Part shown: in pieces, positions 1 through 10,478 of the stretch
Position numbering within the stretch: the first letter of the stretch is position 1
Layout: each line of letters starts with the position of its first letter
NCBI RefSeq assembly: GCF_024347135.1
Contig: NZ_AP024907.1
Coordinates: 425,001-489,000 of the forward strand
DNA: 64,000 bases
Source of the DNA: Vibrio spartinae
GTDB lineage: Bacteria > Pseudomonadota > Gammaproteobacteria > Enterobacterales > Vibrionaceae
Direction of reading: 5' to 3'
Program-made: the position numbers and the translations under genes
The notes under the pieces: model-generated
What the model was told of the DNA's origin: nothing
What the model saw: only the letters and a program-made list of their open reading frames with translations
Database searches by the model: none

Positions 1-86
1 TTGCCGAGTTTGAAAAAAGCGTAACTTGGGGATGTCAGTGTGGTACTTAACATCAGCGTCCACACCAGAGTGCGTGTTGTTGTCAT
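1..86 (-). CDS. 5' end of a secreted or lipoprotein-type gene, truncated by the window edge
   Basis: An open frame reads leftward from an ATG at 86 and runs off the window start. The visible 28 codons begin MTTTRTLVWTLMLSTT and end SPSYAFFKLG. That is a short polar start, a hydrophobic core and an Ala-rich cleavage-like site (SYA-F), so it looks like a signal peptide for export. Nothing of the mature protein is visible and I cannot name the family. The gene would lie downstream of fklB on the same strand, separated from it by a strong terminator at 130-153. Confidence 0.5.
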   Translation of the reverse strand, partial: MTTTRTLVWTLMLSTTLTSPSYAFFKLG

Positions 87-129
87 GAATGGTATTTCCA
101 TTATTGTGAGCTGATGATTCAGTTTAGAT

Positions 130-153
130 AAAAAAAGCGGTGCTGAGCACCGC
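130..153 (-). terminator. Rho-independent terminator of fklB
   Basis: A perfect GC-rich hairpin (GCGGTGC / GCACCGC around a short loop, 137-153) is followed on the minus strand by a run of seven T. It lies about 40 bases after the fklB stop, as expected for an intrinsic terminator. Confidence 0.85.
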
Positions 154-194
154 TTGATGTTAATTCTTTGCTAATTTATTGATAGCTGATTCGC

Positions 195-815
195 TTACAG
201 AATGTCGAGTAATTCGACTTCAAAGACCAACGCTGCGTATGGTGGGATCGCCGCACCAGCACCACGCTCACCATAAGCAAGATCTTGAGGAATATAAAGT
301 TTCCACTTTGAACCGACAGGCATGATTTGTAGTGCTTCTACCCAACCTTTAATCACACCCGTTACTGGGAATTCGACTGGCTGACCACGAGTTACAGAGC
401 TATCGAATACCGAACCATCGGTTAGTTGACCATGATAATGAACACGAACAGTCTTATCAGAAGTCGGTACTTCACCTGTACCCTCTGTCACGATTTCATA
501 CTGAAGACCTGATTCTAAAACAGTCACTTCAGGACGGAGTGCGTTATCTTTCAGGAACGCTTCGCCATCAGCGGCAGCAACTTTCGCTGCAGATTCACGC
601 GTTTCTTGAGCTTTGGCATGAACGGCTTGCAATGCCTGATTAATATCGTCGATTTCAATTGCTGGCATGTCACCAGTTAATGCTGTCGCAATACCAGCAG
701 CGAGCGCATCAACACTGAGTCCTTCTAAACCGCTACCAGCAAGCTGTTGGCCCATTTGCAAACCAATACCGTAGCTTGCCTTCTGTTCGTTTGTTTCAAG
801 TTGTACGTCAGACAT
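195..815 (-). CDS. fklB: FKBP-type peptidyl-prolyl cis-trans isomerase FklB (FKBP22)
   Basis: This is a 206-residue protein that speeds cis-trans isomerisation of proline peptide bonds. The N-terminal half (about residues 1-90) is the helical dimerisation arm of FKBP22/Mip-like proteins (ASYGIGLQMGQQL). The C-terminal half (about 105-206) is the FKBP domain, with VRVHYHGQLTDGSVFDSS, PVEFPV, VIKGW and the closing AYGERGAGAAIPP and LVFEVELL segments. No signal peptide is present, so it should be cytoplasmic, like E. coli FklB. It is divergent from the OapA/YtfB-like gene, the same pairing as ytfB-fklB in E. coli. Confidence 0.95.
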   Translation of the reverse strand: MSDVQLETNEQKASYGIGLQMGQQLAGSGLEGLSVDALAAGIATALTGDMPAIEIDDINQALQAVHAKAQETRESAAKVAAADGEAFLKDNALRPEVTVLESGLQYEIVTEGTGEVPTSDKTVRVHYHGQLTDGSVFDSSVTRGQPVEFPVTGVIKGWVEALQIMPVGSKWKLYIPQDLAYGERGAGAAIPPYAALVFEVELLDIL

Positions 816-1044
816 AAACTGTCACTCTTTTGCGTTAAAACGCTAGAGAATAACAGTTATTAGTAGATGATGAAATGAAGAACGGGGAGAATATTTCATT
901 GCATAGTTTGATGTGACATATCTTCAAACTTAAGTGAAATTTTTTCAAGATTGTGTCAACATTTTAGTTATAGCAGTGATTCCCCTATACTCATTAAGCG
1001 CGAGTTTTTATACTAGCTGGAATAAGCATGGGAGATGTTAATTC

Positions 1045-1662
1045 GTGAATCGCCGACAGGAAAAAAAGGTGCAAGGTGGCTATCTTGCTGTTGTTCAGAG
1101 CAAATGGTCAGCTATGAATTTTCAGCAGTCATTTCAGTCCGTTGTCAGACCGTGTCGTGGTCTATGGTGTGAATTACCGAAATTGCATCAACGTTTACTG
1201 ATGGTTTTGGTGCCAGTGGTCATGCTTCTCGTTTTGACGCCTTGGCCGAAAGAGGAGCCCGTTGCATCTGAACAGACGATTGTGGAGCAGTCAGCTGGCG
1301 AGCAGCGTGTTGCACTGGCGCTTGATCCCGATAGCCTGAAGGAACCCACTGAACCTGTCGCATCCCCGAAAGCGGCGAAACCGGCTTCAGAACCTCGTAC
1401 AACGACATGGGTTAACTATACGGTAAAAAATGGTGACACGCTTTCTAAGGTGTTCCGTACCAACGATTTATCATTGGCTGATTTGAATGATCTTGTTCAG
1501 GTCGAGGGTTCTGATAAGCCACTCAGTAATATCAAGCCGGGACAATTGATTCGTTATAAGCTGACGAATAAAGGTGATCTGGATATTTTGCAAATCGAAC
1601 AAAAGGATCAATCGATCATGTTCTTCCGTTTATCCAATGGTGGATTTGGTCGGAGTAAATAA
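1045..1662 (+). CDS. OapA/YtfB family cell-envelope protein
   Basis: This 205-residue protein starts at a GTG (1045) and has bitopic architecture. It has a basic cytoplasmic N-terminus, one membrane helix at about residues 50-66 (LLMVLVPVVMLLVL), a Pro/Ala/Glu-rich periplasmic linker, and a C-terminal LysM-like OapA domain from about residue 122 (VNYTVKNGDTLSKVF, then IKPGQLIRY). OapA-domain proteins such as E. coli YtfB bind glycan and are linked to cell division. The divergent fklB neighbour supports a YtfB-like identity. A frame on the opposite strand inside it is a shadow. The in-frame ATG further in (MNFQQSF) would still keep the helix and remains a possible start. Confidence 0.85.
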   Translation: MNRRQEKKVQGGYLAVVQSKWSAMNFQQSFQSVVRPCRGLWCELPKLHQRLLMVLVPVVMLLVLTPWPKEEPVASEQTIVEQSAGEQRVALALDPDSLKEPTEPVASPKAAKPASEPRTTTWVNYTVKNGDTLSKVFRTNDLSLADLNDLVQVEGSDKPLSNIKPGQLIRYKLTNKGDLDILQIEQKDQSIMFFRLSNGGFGRSK

Positions 1663-1794
1663 CGTCAGCAAGAAAATCGATTGAACGAAGCGATATGAGG
1701 GGGAATCGTAATAGGCGCCATGACCCCTCATCTATTGTAACGTTTGGTATATCCGTAAAGTGAGCATCGTGTTGATGCTTGCTTGGAAGGAGAT

Positions 1795-2250
1795 TTACTG
1801 AGGCATTCTCTTCATATCGATATGTGAAATACCATCTTCCAGATAAGGTTCGGATGTCTGAACGAATCCATATTGGCGGTAAAATGTCTCTAATTGTGCC
1901 TGTGCACCAATTTCAATCGGTGTCTCCGGCCATAGATGATCACATCGCTCAATGGCATGAGTCAGTAATTGATGTCCGACACCTGCTCCTCGAACACAGG
2001 TATGGGTTGCTATTCGACCCATACTACTGCCCGGATAGCTAATACCAGGTGGCATTAACCGCGCACAGGCAATGATTTTTTCATCCTGATATCCCAGCAG
2101 GTGATGGACTCCGGGCATATGGTCTTTGTCGTCTAATTCAGGATAAGGACAGGTTTGTTCAACAACAAATACGTCAATCCGTAGTTTGATTAATTGGTAT
2201 AGCTGTGTCGTTGTCAGCTCGGAAAAGGGAAGCAGATGCCAGATTATCAT
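1795..2250 (-). CDS. elaA: GNAT family N-acetyltransferase, ElaA-like
   Basis: From the ATG at 2250 (MIIWHLLPFSELTT) the protein is 151 residues, close to E. coli ElaA. A longer frame exists only from a TTG at 2289. Visible landmarks are LRIDVFVVEQTCPYPELDDKD near the N-terminus, the acetyl-CoA loop region (MGRIATHTCVRGAGVGHQLL, with the R-G-x-G-x-G pattern) and the C-terminal FYRQYGFVQTSEPYLEDGISH that is typical of ElaA. It should transfer an acetyl group from acetyl-CoA to an amine, but the substrate is unknown. It stands alone, with no visible operon partner. Confidence 0.9.
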   Translation of the reverse strand: MIIWHLLPFSELTTTQLYQLIKLRIDVFVVEQTCPYPELDDKDHMPGVHHLLGYQDEKIIACARLMPPGISYPGSSMGRIATHTCVRGAGVGHQLLTHAIERCDHLWPETPIEIGAQAQLETFYRQYGFVQTSEPYLEDGISHIDMKRMPQ

Positions 2251-2435
2251 CGAAGTACCGACTGAGTGAATGAAAGTTATGTTCGACAATCTACATCAAC
2301 ATGATGTGATTATCATTAAAAAATATCCCCCCACGAGTCACCAAAGGCGCTGTTTTTTCTGTCAATCTCTCAAAAGCATGACCGCACAGTCGTTGCTCTC
2401 GCTACGGCTGTACGGCCATCAATTGAGGTCTATTC

Positions 2436-4406
2436 TTATAGCTGAATCTGATAAACCGCGAAGCCGGTCTCATCAGTCATGAGTTGCTTCATCGGGTAAC
2501 GGCCATATTGCTGAATGAATTGTGCAGCCTTGTCTCCCGGTGCCGTCTCGAAGCGGATATCAAGATTTTTGGCTGCCTTAATCGGCGCTAAGCGCCAGTT
2601 GTTATCCGCTTTAGGATGAATTTCACCGTGTTGTTTACTCATCTGAGTAATGTAATTGGCCAGAATTGTCCGGTTTTTATCTGGTGCATCAAAAGCGACA
2701 TGTGAAGCCCCGGTTCCGGGAAACTTGTTGCTATAGGCGCGATAGTTATTGGTGGCAATCAGGAATACTTGATTATCTGGGATCGCTTTCCCCTGATAAG
2801 ACAGACTGACAATTCGTCTGCTATCGGGAGCAACCAATTGACAGTCACCATCATATCGGGCCGGTTGCGTGACATCAATCTGATACTTGATGCCATCAAT
2901 TACATCAAAGTTGTAGGTTCTGAACCCATCCCAATCGATGAGATATTGAGGTGCGGTTTGAGTCGGATCGATACGATTGAACTGGCCCGCAGAGCATTCT
3001 AGCCATTCTTTCAGCTCTCGTCCGGTGATTTTGAGCGCCACTAATGTATTGGGATAAAGATACAGATCAGCGGCATTGCGGAATGTCAGCTGCCCGGATT
3101 CAACTTCGGTATAGTTCGTGGGATCATTTTTTCGGCCACCGGCTTTAAACGGTGCAGCAGCGGAAAGGACTGGCAGTCCATCTAAGTCCGGATCGCCCTG
3201 AATCATTTTTTCAACGTAGGCTTTCTGTGCCAGATTGACGATCTGAATGGTCGGATCATCCTGAACGAGTGCCAGATAACTATACATTTTGTCATTGGCT
3301 CGGCCGATAGGTTGATTGACGAATTGTCGCGTTGCCTGGTGATCCGATTGGACGGCTTGACGAAGCTGAGCATCAGCGGAGACTAAGGCATGATGTGCGA
3401 TATTGTCATAAATCGGACGCGCTTCCGATTGGCTGTCAGTTACTTGCCAATGGTGATTTTTCTTCTCCACGGTCAGATCAATAATACCGACATGGCTGCC
3501 CCAGCGCCCGGGCATTACCGCTGCGACGCCGTGAATCGTCCCCTTTTGGTTATTCACATCTGGCAGATGACTAAAGTCTTTGCCGGGGAACACCGCATGA
3601 GCGTGACCAAAAGCGATGGCATCAATACCGGGGATTTCTGCGAGATAGTAAACCGAGTTTTCAGCACCGACGTGATAAGGTGTGGTAGAGATTCCCGAAT
3701 GGGGAATGGCAACAATGATATCTGCACCTTGTTGTTTCATTTGAGGAATCAGGGCTTTCGCTGTGGCTTTGATATCTTTGGTATAAACATTGCCAGCTAA
3801 GTTTTTCTTATCCCACACCATGATCTGAGGCGGAGCGAAGCCAATATAGCCAACCTTCAACTGCTGAGGTTTTCCATCAGTATCGGTCAATGTGTATGAT
3901 TTGATCAGGTAAGGACGGAAATAATGCTGATCCGTTTTTGCGTCAAATATATTGGCATTGATGTAAGGGAAATTAGCATCGTTAAGCGTTTCTTTAAGGT
4001 ATCCGAGTCCGTAATTGAATTCGTGGTTACCAATATTTCCGACCTCGTAACCGAGGAGGTTCATCGCTTTATAAACCGGATGAACTTCTCCCGCCTTGAT
4101 GCCTTTGGCTGCCATGTAGTCACCCATCGGACTGCCCTGAATCAGATCGCCGTTATCAATCAAAAGTGAGTTCGGATTCTCTTCACGCGCCTTTTTGATA
4201 AGACTCGCAGCCCGGAGTAAACCAATTTTGTCTGAAGATTTGTCTTTGTAATAGTCATAGTCCATGACATTGGCATGGATATCCGTCGTTTCTATGACAC
4301 GAAGATGGATGGTTTCTGCATTGACTGAGAATGAGAGAGCTGATGAAGCAAGTATCAGCAATTCACTAAGTAATGACAGTGCGAGAATTTTTTTTGGCTG
4401 TTTCAT
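2436..4406 (-). CDS. cpdB: Periplasmic 2',3'-cyclic-nucleotide 2'-phosphodiesterase / 3'-nucleotidase
   Basis: I place the start at the ATG at 4406 ([13 protein letters not shown]), giving 656 residues. The frame extends upstream only from a TTG. A signal peptide ends near [12 protein letters not shown]. The N-terminal metallophosphoesterase domain shows all metal ligands: [25 protein letters not shown], and HSG with GHAHAVFPG. The C-terminal 5'-nucleotidase-type substrate domain includes [14 protein letters not shown] and FDAPDKNRT. It hydrolyses 2',3'-cyclic nucleotides and then 3'-nucleotides in the periplasm, so that exogenous RNA breakdown products can be used. It is monocistronic and divergent from cobA. 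Confidence 0.95.
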   Translation of the reverse strand: MKQPKKILALSLLSELLILASSALSFSVNAETIHLRVIETTDIHANVMDYDYYKDKSSDKIGLLRAASLIKKAREENPNSLLIDNGDLIQGSPMGDYMAAKGIKAGEVHPVYKAMNLLGYEVGNIGNHEFNYGLGYLKETLNDANFPYINANIFDAKTDQHYFRPYLIKSYTLTDTDGKPQQLKVGYIGFAPPQIMVWDKKNLAGNVYTKDIKATAKALIPQMKQQGADIIVAIPHSGISTTPYHVGAENSVYYLAEIPGIDAIAFGHAHAVFPGKDFSHLPDVNNQKGTIHGVAAVMPGRWGSHVGIIDLTVEKKNHHWQVTDSQSEARPIYDNIAHHALVSADAQLRQAVQSDHQATRQFVNQPIGRANDKMYSYLALVQDDPTIQIVNLAQKAYVEKMIQGDPDLDGLPVLSAAAPFKAGGRKNDPTNYTEVESGQLTFRNAADLYLYPNTLVALKITGRELKEWLECSAGQFNRIDPTQTAPQYLIDWDGFRTYNFDVIDGIKYQIDVTQPARYDGDCQLVAPDSRRIVSLSYQGKAIPDNQVFLIATNNYRAYSNKFPGTGASHVAFDAPDKNRTILANYITQMSKQHGEIHPKADNNWRLAPIKAAKNLDIRFETAPGDKAAQFIQQYGRYPMKQLMTDETGFAVYQIQL

Positions 4407-4639
4407 ACGCTGTCTGATCCATAACAAGTAAATAATCTGGTTAATGTAGCAAATATGGATGAAACCTATATTTCAATGAGTTAGAAACTGTGATGTATAT
4501 CATCCAACATATTGTTGGGCTTTTTTGTTGAAAAAAATGGTCCCTTATCAGCTTTTCGAATAAAAAATGAAATTTTAGAATTTCATGTCATATGTAGAGG
4601 TCGCCATAATGCACTTATTCATTTTAGATAGAGTGTGTC

Positions 4640-5512
4640 ATGGCAAAGGATCAGGTAGTGACTCGTTTACCCGTCAAACAAGTGCGTTCGTCTGTGAAGG
4701 TCGATGCGTCAGCACTCAGCTACCACTTCACAAAATCTCAGTTACAGGCCGGAGAGGTGGCATTGGTCGGTGCCGGCCCGGGTGACCCAGAATTACTCAC
4801 CGTCAAAGCGGTTAGCTTTCTTCAGCAAGCTGATGTTGTTTTATATGACTATTTGGTCTCAGAGGAGATCATGTCACTGGTACCGGACAGTACGATTCTG
4901 GTGTGTGTCGGCAAACGAGCCGGACATCATAGTGTGCCACAGGATAAGACCAATCAGCTATTGGTCGATTTTGCCAGACAGGGACACCGGGTTGTGCGGA
5001 TTAAAGGCGGCGACCCATTTATTTTTGGACGAGGCGGTGAAGAACTGGAAAGTTTGTTCGATGCCGGCATTCGCTTTCAAGTGGTTCCCGGTATTACCGC
5101 AGCCGCTGGGGCAACCGCCTATGCCGGGATTCCCCTGACGCACCGGGATTATGCTCAGTCTGCCATTTTCGTCACGGGTCATGTCCGTGCTGAGCAAGAT
5201 GAAATGGATTGGTCAACGCTGGCTCGGGGACGGCAGACGCTGGTGATCTATATGGGATTGATGAAATCCGGATATATCAAAGAGCAGTTACTTGAGCATG
5301 GTCGGGATGCCGAGACGCCTGTTGCCGTGATTGAACGAGGAACACAAGCTGCGCAGAAGCTGTTTCGTGGCACATTGGATCATTTGCCGCAGTTAGCTGC
5401 TCAGGCCGATTCTCCCGCTTTAATTGTGATTGGTGAAGTGGTTTCACTGTCCGAAAAGCTCAATTGGTTCAGCCGCACACAGGAAGCAACTTCCCGTTCT
5501 TTGTATGCATAA
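4640..5512 (+). CDS. cobA: Uroporphyrinogen-III C-methyltransferase (siroheme synthesis)
   Basis: This 290-residue SAM-dependent methyltransferase makes precorrin-2 from uroporphyrinogen III, the first step to siroheme, the cofactor of sulfite reductase. The tetrapyrrole methylase fold is shown by [46 protein letters not shown] and the [19 protein letters not shown] segment. It carries only the methyltransferase half of CysG; no dehydrogenase/ferrochelatase domain is present. About 45 extra N-terminal residues precede the domain. It leads the sulfate assimilation genes (cysD follows about 120 bases later), which fits its role in supplying siroheme. Confidence 0.93.
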   Translation: MAKDQVVTRLPVKQVRSSVKVDASALSYHFTKSQLQAGEVALVGAGPGDPELLTVKAVSFLQQADVVLYDYLVSEEIMSLVPDSTILVCVGKRAGHHSVPQDKTNQLLVDFARQGHRVVRIKGGDPFIFGRGGEELESLFDAGIRFQVVPGITAAAGATAYAGIPLTHRDYAQSAIFVTGHVRAEQDEMDWSTLARGRQTLVIYMGLMKSGYIKEQLLEHGRDAETPVAVIERGTQAAQKLFRGTLDHLPQLAAQADSPALIVIGEVVSLSEKLNWFSRTQEATSRSLYA

Positions 5513-5633
5513 ATAAATGGGTATGTATCAATCAATATGTATCCAGTCGTCCAGATTCAGTCAGGATGATTTATTCACTCAGAAACCGAATTGCATAACA
5601 CACTCATCTTGTGAGTCAAAAAGGAAGCAAGAG

Positions 5634-6542
5634 ATGGATCAACAACGCTTAACACATTTAAAACAACTAGAAGCTGAAAGTATTCACATTATTCGTGAAG
5701 TTGCGGCTGAATTCGGAAACCCGGTGATGATGTATTCCATCGGAAAAGATTCATCGGTGATGCTACATCTGGCGCGTAAGGCTTTCTCTCCGGGCAAAAT
5801 TCCGTTTCCGCTTCTGCATGTCGATACGAACTGGAAGTTTCGTGAAATGATCGAATTCCGTGATAAAACCGCACAAAAGTACGGCTTTGAGCTACTGGTA
5901 CATAAAAATCCAGAAGGACTCGAAATGGGGATTAATCCCTTTGTTCACGGGAGTTCCAAACATACCGATATTATGAAAACTCAGGGCCTGAAGCAGGCAT
6001 TGAACCAATATGGATTTGATGCTGCATTCGGGGGCGCCCGTCGGGATGAAGAAAAGTCCCGTGCCAAAGAGCGAGTTTATTCATTCCGGGATAAGAATCA
6101 TACTTGGGATCCCAAAAACCAGCGTCCGGAGATCTGGCATACCTATAACGGGCAGATTAACAAAGGTGAGAGTATTCGAGTATTCCCTTTATCAAACTGG
6201 ACTGAACTGGACATATGGCAATATATCTATCTGGAAGGCATTGATATTGTGCCGCTTTACTTCGCTGAAAAGCGTCCTGTCGTTGAACGTGATGGGATGT
6301 TAATCATGGTTGACGATGACCGGATGGATATTTTACCGGGTGAAGTGATCGAGAATAAATCAGTCCGTTTCCGGACACTCGGGTGTTATCCGCTGACCGG
6401 AGCCATTGAATCGACGGCAAGCACATTGCCTGAAATTATTGAAGAGATGCTGGTGGCAACGTCCAGTGAGCGGCAAGGACGAGCGATCGACCATGATCAG
6501 TCTGGATCCATGGAATTGAAAAAACGTCAGGGCTACTTCTAA
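5634..6542 (+). CDS. cysD: Sulfate adenylyltransferase subunit 2 (ATP sulfurylase small subunit)
   Basis: CysD catalyses ATP + sulfate to adenosine 5'-phosphosulfate (APS), together with the GTPase CysN. The start is the ATG at 5634 ([16 protein letters not shown]), preceded by an AAGGAAG ribosome site. It gives 302 residues, the usual CysD length; a longer upstream extension in the same frame has no family match. The PP-loop ATP-pyrophosphatase motif is visible ([18 protein letters not shown]), along with [17 protein letters not shown] and the conserved GCYPLTGA region. It sits 17 bases ahead of cysN. Confidence 0.96.
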   Translation: MDQQRLTHLKQLEAESIHIIREVAAEFGNPVMMYSIGKDSSVMLHLARKAFSPGKIPFPLLHVDTNWKFREMIEFRDKTAQKYGFELLVHKNPEGLEMGINPFVHGSSKHTDIMKTQGLKQALNQYGFDAAFGGARRDEEKSRAKERVYSFRDKNHTWDPKNQRPEIWHTYNGQINKGESIRVFPLSNWTELDIWQYIYLEGIDIVPLYFAEKRPVVERDGMLIMVDDDRMDILPGEVIENKSVRFRTLGCYPLTGAIESTASTLPEIIEEMLVATSSERQGRAIDHDQSGSMELKKRQGYF

Positions 6543-6559
6543 GGGGCGAGGGAAAGTTT

Positions 6560-7987
6560 ATGAATAGTGCAGTTCAAGCTCAGTTAGCTGAGTTAGGTAT
6601 TGAAGGTTATTTGAATCAACACCAACACAAATCGTTACTTAGATTTCTGACATGTGGTTCTGTCGATGACGGTAAGAGTACGTTGATCGGTCGTTTGCTT
6701 CACGATTCAAAGCAGATCTATGAAGATCAACTGGCGGCTGTCCACTCGGATAGTCAGCGCGTCGGTACAACCGGTGAACGTCCGGATCTGGCACTACTGG
6801 TTGATGGTTTGCAGGCCGAACGCGAACAAGGCATTACCATTGATGTCGCATATCGCTATTTTTCAACGCAAAAACGCAAGTTCATTATCGCAGATACGCC
6901 GGGACATGAGCAGTACACGCGCAATATGGCGACCGGCGCTTCGACATGTGATTTAGCGATTATTCTGATTGATGCACGTAAAGGCGTATTGGATCAGACT
7001 CGTCGTCACTCATTCATTTCCAATCTGTTGGGTTTGAGACACTTTGTGGTGGCGGTCAACAAGATGGATTTAGTCGATTATTCTCAGGATCGTTTTGAAG
7101 CCATTCGCCAAGAATATCTTGAATTCTCTCGACATCTACAGGGAGATACGAATATTCAGATCATCCCGATTTCAGCGTTGGAAGGGGATAATGTCGTTGA
7201 TAAAAGTCGGCATATGGATTGGTATCAAGGCCCTTCTCTACTGGATTTATTAGAAACTGTCGATGTCGATCAGCTCAAAGGAACGGGGGCATTTCGTTTT
7301 CCTGTGCAATATGTTAATCGACCGAATCTCGATTTTCGTGGATTTGCCGGTACTGTCGCATCGGGTGTTGTCCGGATTGGCGATCAAGTCAAGGTGCTAC
7401 CGTCTGGTAAATCTTCTACTGTTGCCCGTATCGTGACTTTTGATGGTGACTTGGAACAGGCACATGCCGGTCAGGCCGTGACGCTAACGCTGAATGATGA
7501 GATTGATATCAGCCGTGGTGATTTGATTGTTCTTGAGGATGCCCAGCTCGATACAACCAACCATTTATTGGCAGACGTGGTTTGGATGACAGAGCAACCA
7601 TTGCAGGCTGGCCGGGATTACGACATCAAAATTGCAGGTCATAAAACGATTGGTCAGGTGACCTCGATCCGTCACCAGTACGATATCAATAACCTCTCGA
7701 CTTATCCGGCCGAATCTTTGCCACTTAATGGGATTGGTTTATGTGAATGGCGATTCAACCAGGCGATCGCACTCGATAAATATCTCGACTGTGCTGATAC
7801 GGGGGGCTTTATTATTATTGACCGCCTGACCAATGTAACCGTTGGCGCAGGACTGGTTCGTGACAGCCTACAAACGGTGACTCAGACGCAGAGTGATTTC
7901 TCTGAATTTGAGCTGGAACTGAATACACTGATTCGTAAGCACTTCCCACACTGGGGTGCACAAGATATCAGTCAATTACTGAAGTAG
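6560..7987 (+). CDS. cysN: Sulfate adenylyltransferase subunit 1 (GTPase subunit)
   Basis: This 475-residue translational-GTPase-like protein couples GTP hydrolysis to APS formation by CysD. The G motifs are intact: G1 [13 protein letters not shown], switch region [14 protein letters not shown]3 [12 protein letters not shown] and G4 NKMDLVDY. Domains II and III of the EF-Tu type follow from about residue 240. No C-terminal APS kinase (CysC) fusion is present; cysC is a separate gene downstream. Translation should be coupled to cysD, given the 17-base gap. Confidence 0.96.
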   Translation: MNSAVQAQLAELGIEGYLNQHQHKSLLRFLTCGSVDDGKSTLIGRLLHDSKQIYEDQLAAVHSDSQRVGTTGERPDLALLVDGLQAEREQGITIDVAYRYFSTQKRKFIIADTPGHEQYTRNMATGASTCDLAIILIDARKGVLDQTRRHSFISNLLGLRHFVVAVNKMDLVDYSQDRFEAIRQEYLEFSRHLQGDTNIQIIPISALEGDNVVDKSRHMDWYQGPSLLDLLETVDVDQLKGTGAFRFPVQYVNRPNLDFRGFAGTVASGVVRIGDQVKVLPSGKSSTVARIVTFDGDLEQAHAGQAVTLTLNDEIDISRGDLIVLEDAQLDTTNHLLADVVWMTEQPLQAGRDYDIKIAGHKTIGQVTSIRHQYDINNLSTYPAESLPLNGIGLCEWRFNQAIALDKYLDCADTGGFIIIDRLTNVTVGAGLVRDSLQTVTQTQSDFSEFELELNTLIRKHFPHWGAQDISQLLK

Positions 7988-8030
7988 GCTGTTTGAAAGG
8001 GTTAATTTCACCTTTTCTGAGGGATGAGTG

Positions 8031-9755
8031 ATGTGGGAACAAGGCGTGATAATTGCAATTCTGTGCGGTGTGGTTGCCTGTTTGCTGCTTACGCGAGTCA
8101 AACCGAGTTTGATCTTTGCTGGTGCTGCGTTTATCACTTTTATTGCAGGTTTGATTGATATCAATGACTTAGCCGCAAATTTCACCAACTCATCCCTACT
8201 GACGCTGATTTTGTTGGTTCTGGCTTCTGCCGGACTGGAAAAGACGCGACTCATCAGTTGGATCAGTAGCAATATTTCTGAGGGGCGGCTCGGTACCGTG
8301 ATTGCGAAGCTGGGTTTATCGACCGCCTTTCTCTCTTCTTTCACCAATAACACCGCAGTCGTTATTTCTTTGATTGGCGCGATTAAACGCAATCAGCAAC
8401 ATGCACCGTCAAAGTTATTAATTCCGCTGTCTTATACGGCTATCTTTGGTGGTACGCTGACTTTGATTGGTACATCAACCAATCTGATCATCAATAGTTT
8501 TGTTGAAGATGCGGGGTTGCCTAGTCTCGACTTTTTCGCCCCGACGATGATCGGTCTGGCTGTACTTCTCGGGGGCGTATTGATTCTGATTCCGTTGAGC
8601 TATCTGTTACCGAATAATGATGAATCTGGGCAGGATGAATTACCTTATTTTCTGGAAGCGACTGTCGGTGATCAGTCACCGCTCGTCGGACGCAGCATTA
8701 CAGAAAATAACCTGCGGGCGTTACGCAAGCTATTCTTAGCAGAGGTCATTCGCAACGGTGAGAGTGTCCCTTCGGTCGGACCTGATTTTGTCTTACAGGC
8801 ACAGGACCGGCTGCTCTTTTGTGGTGATATCGAAAGTGTTTCGACACTTCAGGAAATCAAAGGGTTAACCTTGTTTGGTCAGCATCATCTGAATGGTCAG
8901 AATTTTGTTGAAGTCGTTGTGAGTTCCTCGGCCAGTTTTTGTCATAAGACCCTGAAATCCAGTCATTTTCGCGAGCGTTTTGATGCTGTCGTCGTGGCCA
9001 TTCGTCGGGGGCATGAACGTCTGGAAGGTGGTCTGGGGAATATTACATTGACGGCTGGCGATACGTTGGTACTTGTGCCGGGAAAAGAGTTCGAAGCACA
9101 ACGCCAAGCGCTGCATCGAGAATTCCTATTCATTAATGATTTGGATTCGAGTGCCCGCTTAGACAGCCATAAATCGAGTCTGGTATTACTTGGTTTTACC
9201 GCGGTGATTGGTGCGGCATTGCTCCATTGGCTACCGATTATCAAAGGACTCGCGATCTATCTGATTCTGTTAGTTATCTTTGGTATCGTGCAAATTGGTG
9301 AATTACGCCGTCGTTTCCCTATCGATATTGTCGTGATTGTCGGTTCAGCATTATCGATTGCCCAGTTGATGATTTCATCGGGACTGTCGCAACGCATGGG
9401 GGATCTTTTTATTCACACCATGAACGGTTGGGGCGTATTTGGTGGCTTGGTTGCAACCTATCTGATTACCTTGGTTCTGACTGAGCTGATCACCAACAAT
9501 GCTGCCGCCGCGCTGGCTTTTCCATTGGGATACAGTCTGGCTGTCGGCTATGGTGTCGATCCGATGCCATTTATTATGGCGGTGTTATTTGGTGCCAGCG
9601 CAAGCTTTATTTCTCCCTATGGTTATCAGACCAATCTGCTGGTCTATAGTATCGGTAACTACAAAATGAGTGATTATGTCAGAATCGGTATTCCAATTTC
9701 TTTGGTTTACTCTTTACTTGTTCTGACCTTAATTCCGGTATTTTTTCCGTTTTAA
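8031..9755 (+). CDS. SLC13/DASS-type permease with two RCK_C (TrkA-C) domains, probable sulfate transporter
   Basis: This 574-residue membrane protein has about five helices, then a cytoplasmic insert (about residues 195-370) that reads as two TrkA-C/RCK_C domains (LVGRSITENNLRAL, LLFCGDIES, TLTAGDTLVLVPG). Further helices follow. The SLC13 signature regions NNTAVVIS, LIGTSTNLIINSF and ELITNNAAAALAFP are present. The start is the ATG at 8031, about seven bases after GAGGG; a GTG lies one codon earlier. It sits between cysN and cysC, so sulfate (or a related oxyanion such as thiosulfate) is the most likely substrate. That substrate is inferred from context. Confidence 0.88.
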   Translation: MWEQGVIIAILCGVVACLLLTRVKPSLIFAGAAFITFIAGLIDINDLAANFTNSSLLTLILLVLASAGLEKTRLISWISSNISEGRLGTVIAKLGLSTAFLSSFTNNTAVVISLIGAIKRNQQHAPSKLLIPLSYTAIFGGTLTLIGTSTNLIINSFVEDAGLPSLDFFAPTMIGLAVLLGGVLILIPLSYLLPNNDESGQDELPYFLEATVGDQSPLVGRSITENNLRALRKLFLAEVIRNGESVPSVGPDFVLQAQDRLLFCGDIESVSTLQEIKGLTLFGQHHLNGQNFVEVVVSSSASFCHKTLKSSHFRERFDAVVVAIRRGHERLEGGLGNITLTAGDTLVLVPGKEFEAQRQALHREFLFINDLDSSARLDSHKSSLVLLGFTAVIGAALLHWLPIIKGLAIYLILLVIFGIVQIGELRRRFPIDIVVIVGSALSIAQLMISSGLSQRMGDLFIHTMNGWGVFGGLVATYLITLVLTELITNNAAAALAFPLGYSLAVGYGVDPMPFIMAVLFGASASFISPYGYQTNLLVYSIGNYKMSDYVRIGIPISLVYSLLVLTLIPVFFPF

Positions 9756-9810
9756 TCCGTATTGTTTTTAAACAATATATTGATAAGTTTACGTATAAAG
9801 GAAGAGTGTT

Positions 9811-10440
9811 ATGAGTATTGCGTCAAATGAAAAAGATGAACATATCGTCTGGCACCAGCACCCGATCGATAAAACATTTCGTGCGACGCTGAAAAAACAG
9901 AAACCTGCCGTGTTATGGTTTACCGGACTATCTGGGGCTGGTAAATCAACGGTCGCCGGTGCACTGGAGAATCGTCTCGCGCAATTGGGTTATCACACCT
10001 ACTTGCTCGATGGTGATAATGTCCGGCACGGGTTATGTCGCGACCTTGGTTTTTCCGCTCAGGATCGTCGGGAAAATATCCGTCGGATCGGTGAGCTGGC
10101 AAAGCTGATGGCAGATGCCGGACTGATCGTGCTCACCGCATTTATCTCACCACATCGGACCGAACGGAAGATGGTGCGGGAGTTACTGCCGGAAGGGGAG
10201 TTTCTGGAAGTCTTCGTCAATACCACTCTGGACGTTTGCGAGCTGCGTGATCCGAAAGGTTTGTACAAAAAAGCCCGTGCGGGTGAGATTACCAACTTTA
10301 CGGGCATTGACGCTGAATATGAAGTGCCGTTACAGCCTGAAATCGATTTGCCTGCCGGAGACATGGGAATTGATGCATTGGTTGAACAATGTCTGACAGA
10401 ACTGAGTCAACGCGGCATTATTGATGTCTCATCGCATTAA
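9811..10440 (+). CDS. cysC: Adenylylsulfate (APS) kinase
   Basis: CysC phosphorylates APS to PAPS, the substrate for PAPS reductase. The 209-residue protein shows the Walker A motif ([17 protein letters not shown]), the APS-binding [16 protein letters not shown] segment, [15 protein letters not shown] and the lid region [14 protein letters not shown]. The start ATG follows an AAGGAAGAG ribosome site. It is the last gene of the cobA-cysDN-permease-cysC run and converges on the downstream minus-strand gene. No sulfite reductase or PAPS reductase gene lies in the window. Confidence 0.96.
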   Translation: MSIASNEKDEHIVWHQHPIDKTFRATLKKQKPAVLWFTGLSGAGKSTVAGALENRLAQLGYHTYLLDGDNVRHGLCRDLGFSAQDRRENIRRIGELAKLMADAGLIVLTAFISPHRTERKMVRELLPEGEFLEVFVNTTLDVCELRDPKGLYKKARAGEITNFTGIDAEYEVPLQPEIDLPAGDMGIDALVEQCLTELSQRGIIDVSSH

Positions 10441-10478
10441 TCGGTTTTTCTCGGTAGCAACTTGCTGAGGTCGTTTGC

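Noticed and set aside
1220..1408. Minus-strand frame of 62 codons inside the OapA/YtfB-like gene
   Set aside because: It lies wholly within a well-supported gene and has no family features or ribosome site.
5366..5392. TGGCAC ... TTGC resembling a sigma-54 promoter
   Set aside because: The spacing between the two elements is wrong and the site lies within cobA coding sequence.
5517..5633. N-terminal extension of CysD
   Set aside because: The CysD family starts at [10 protein letters not shown] and a good ribosome site precedes that ATG.
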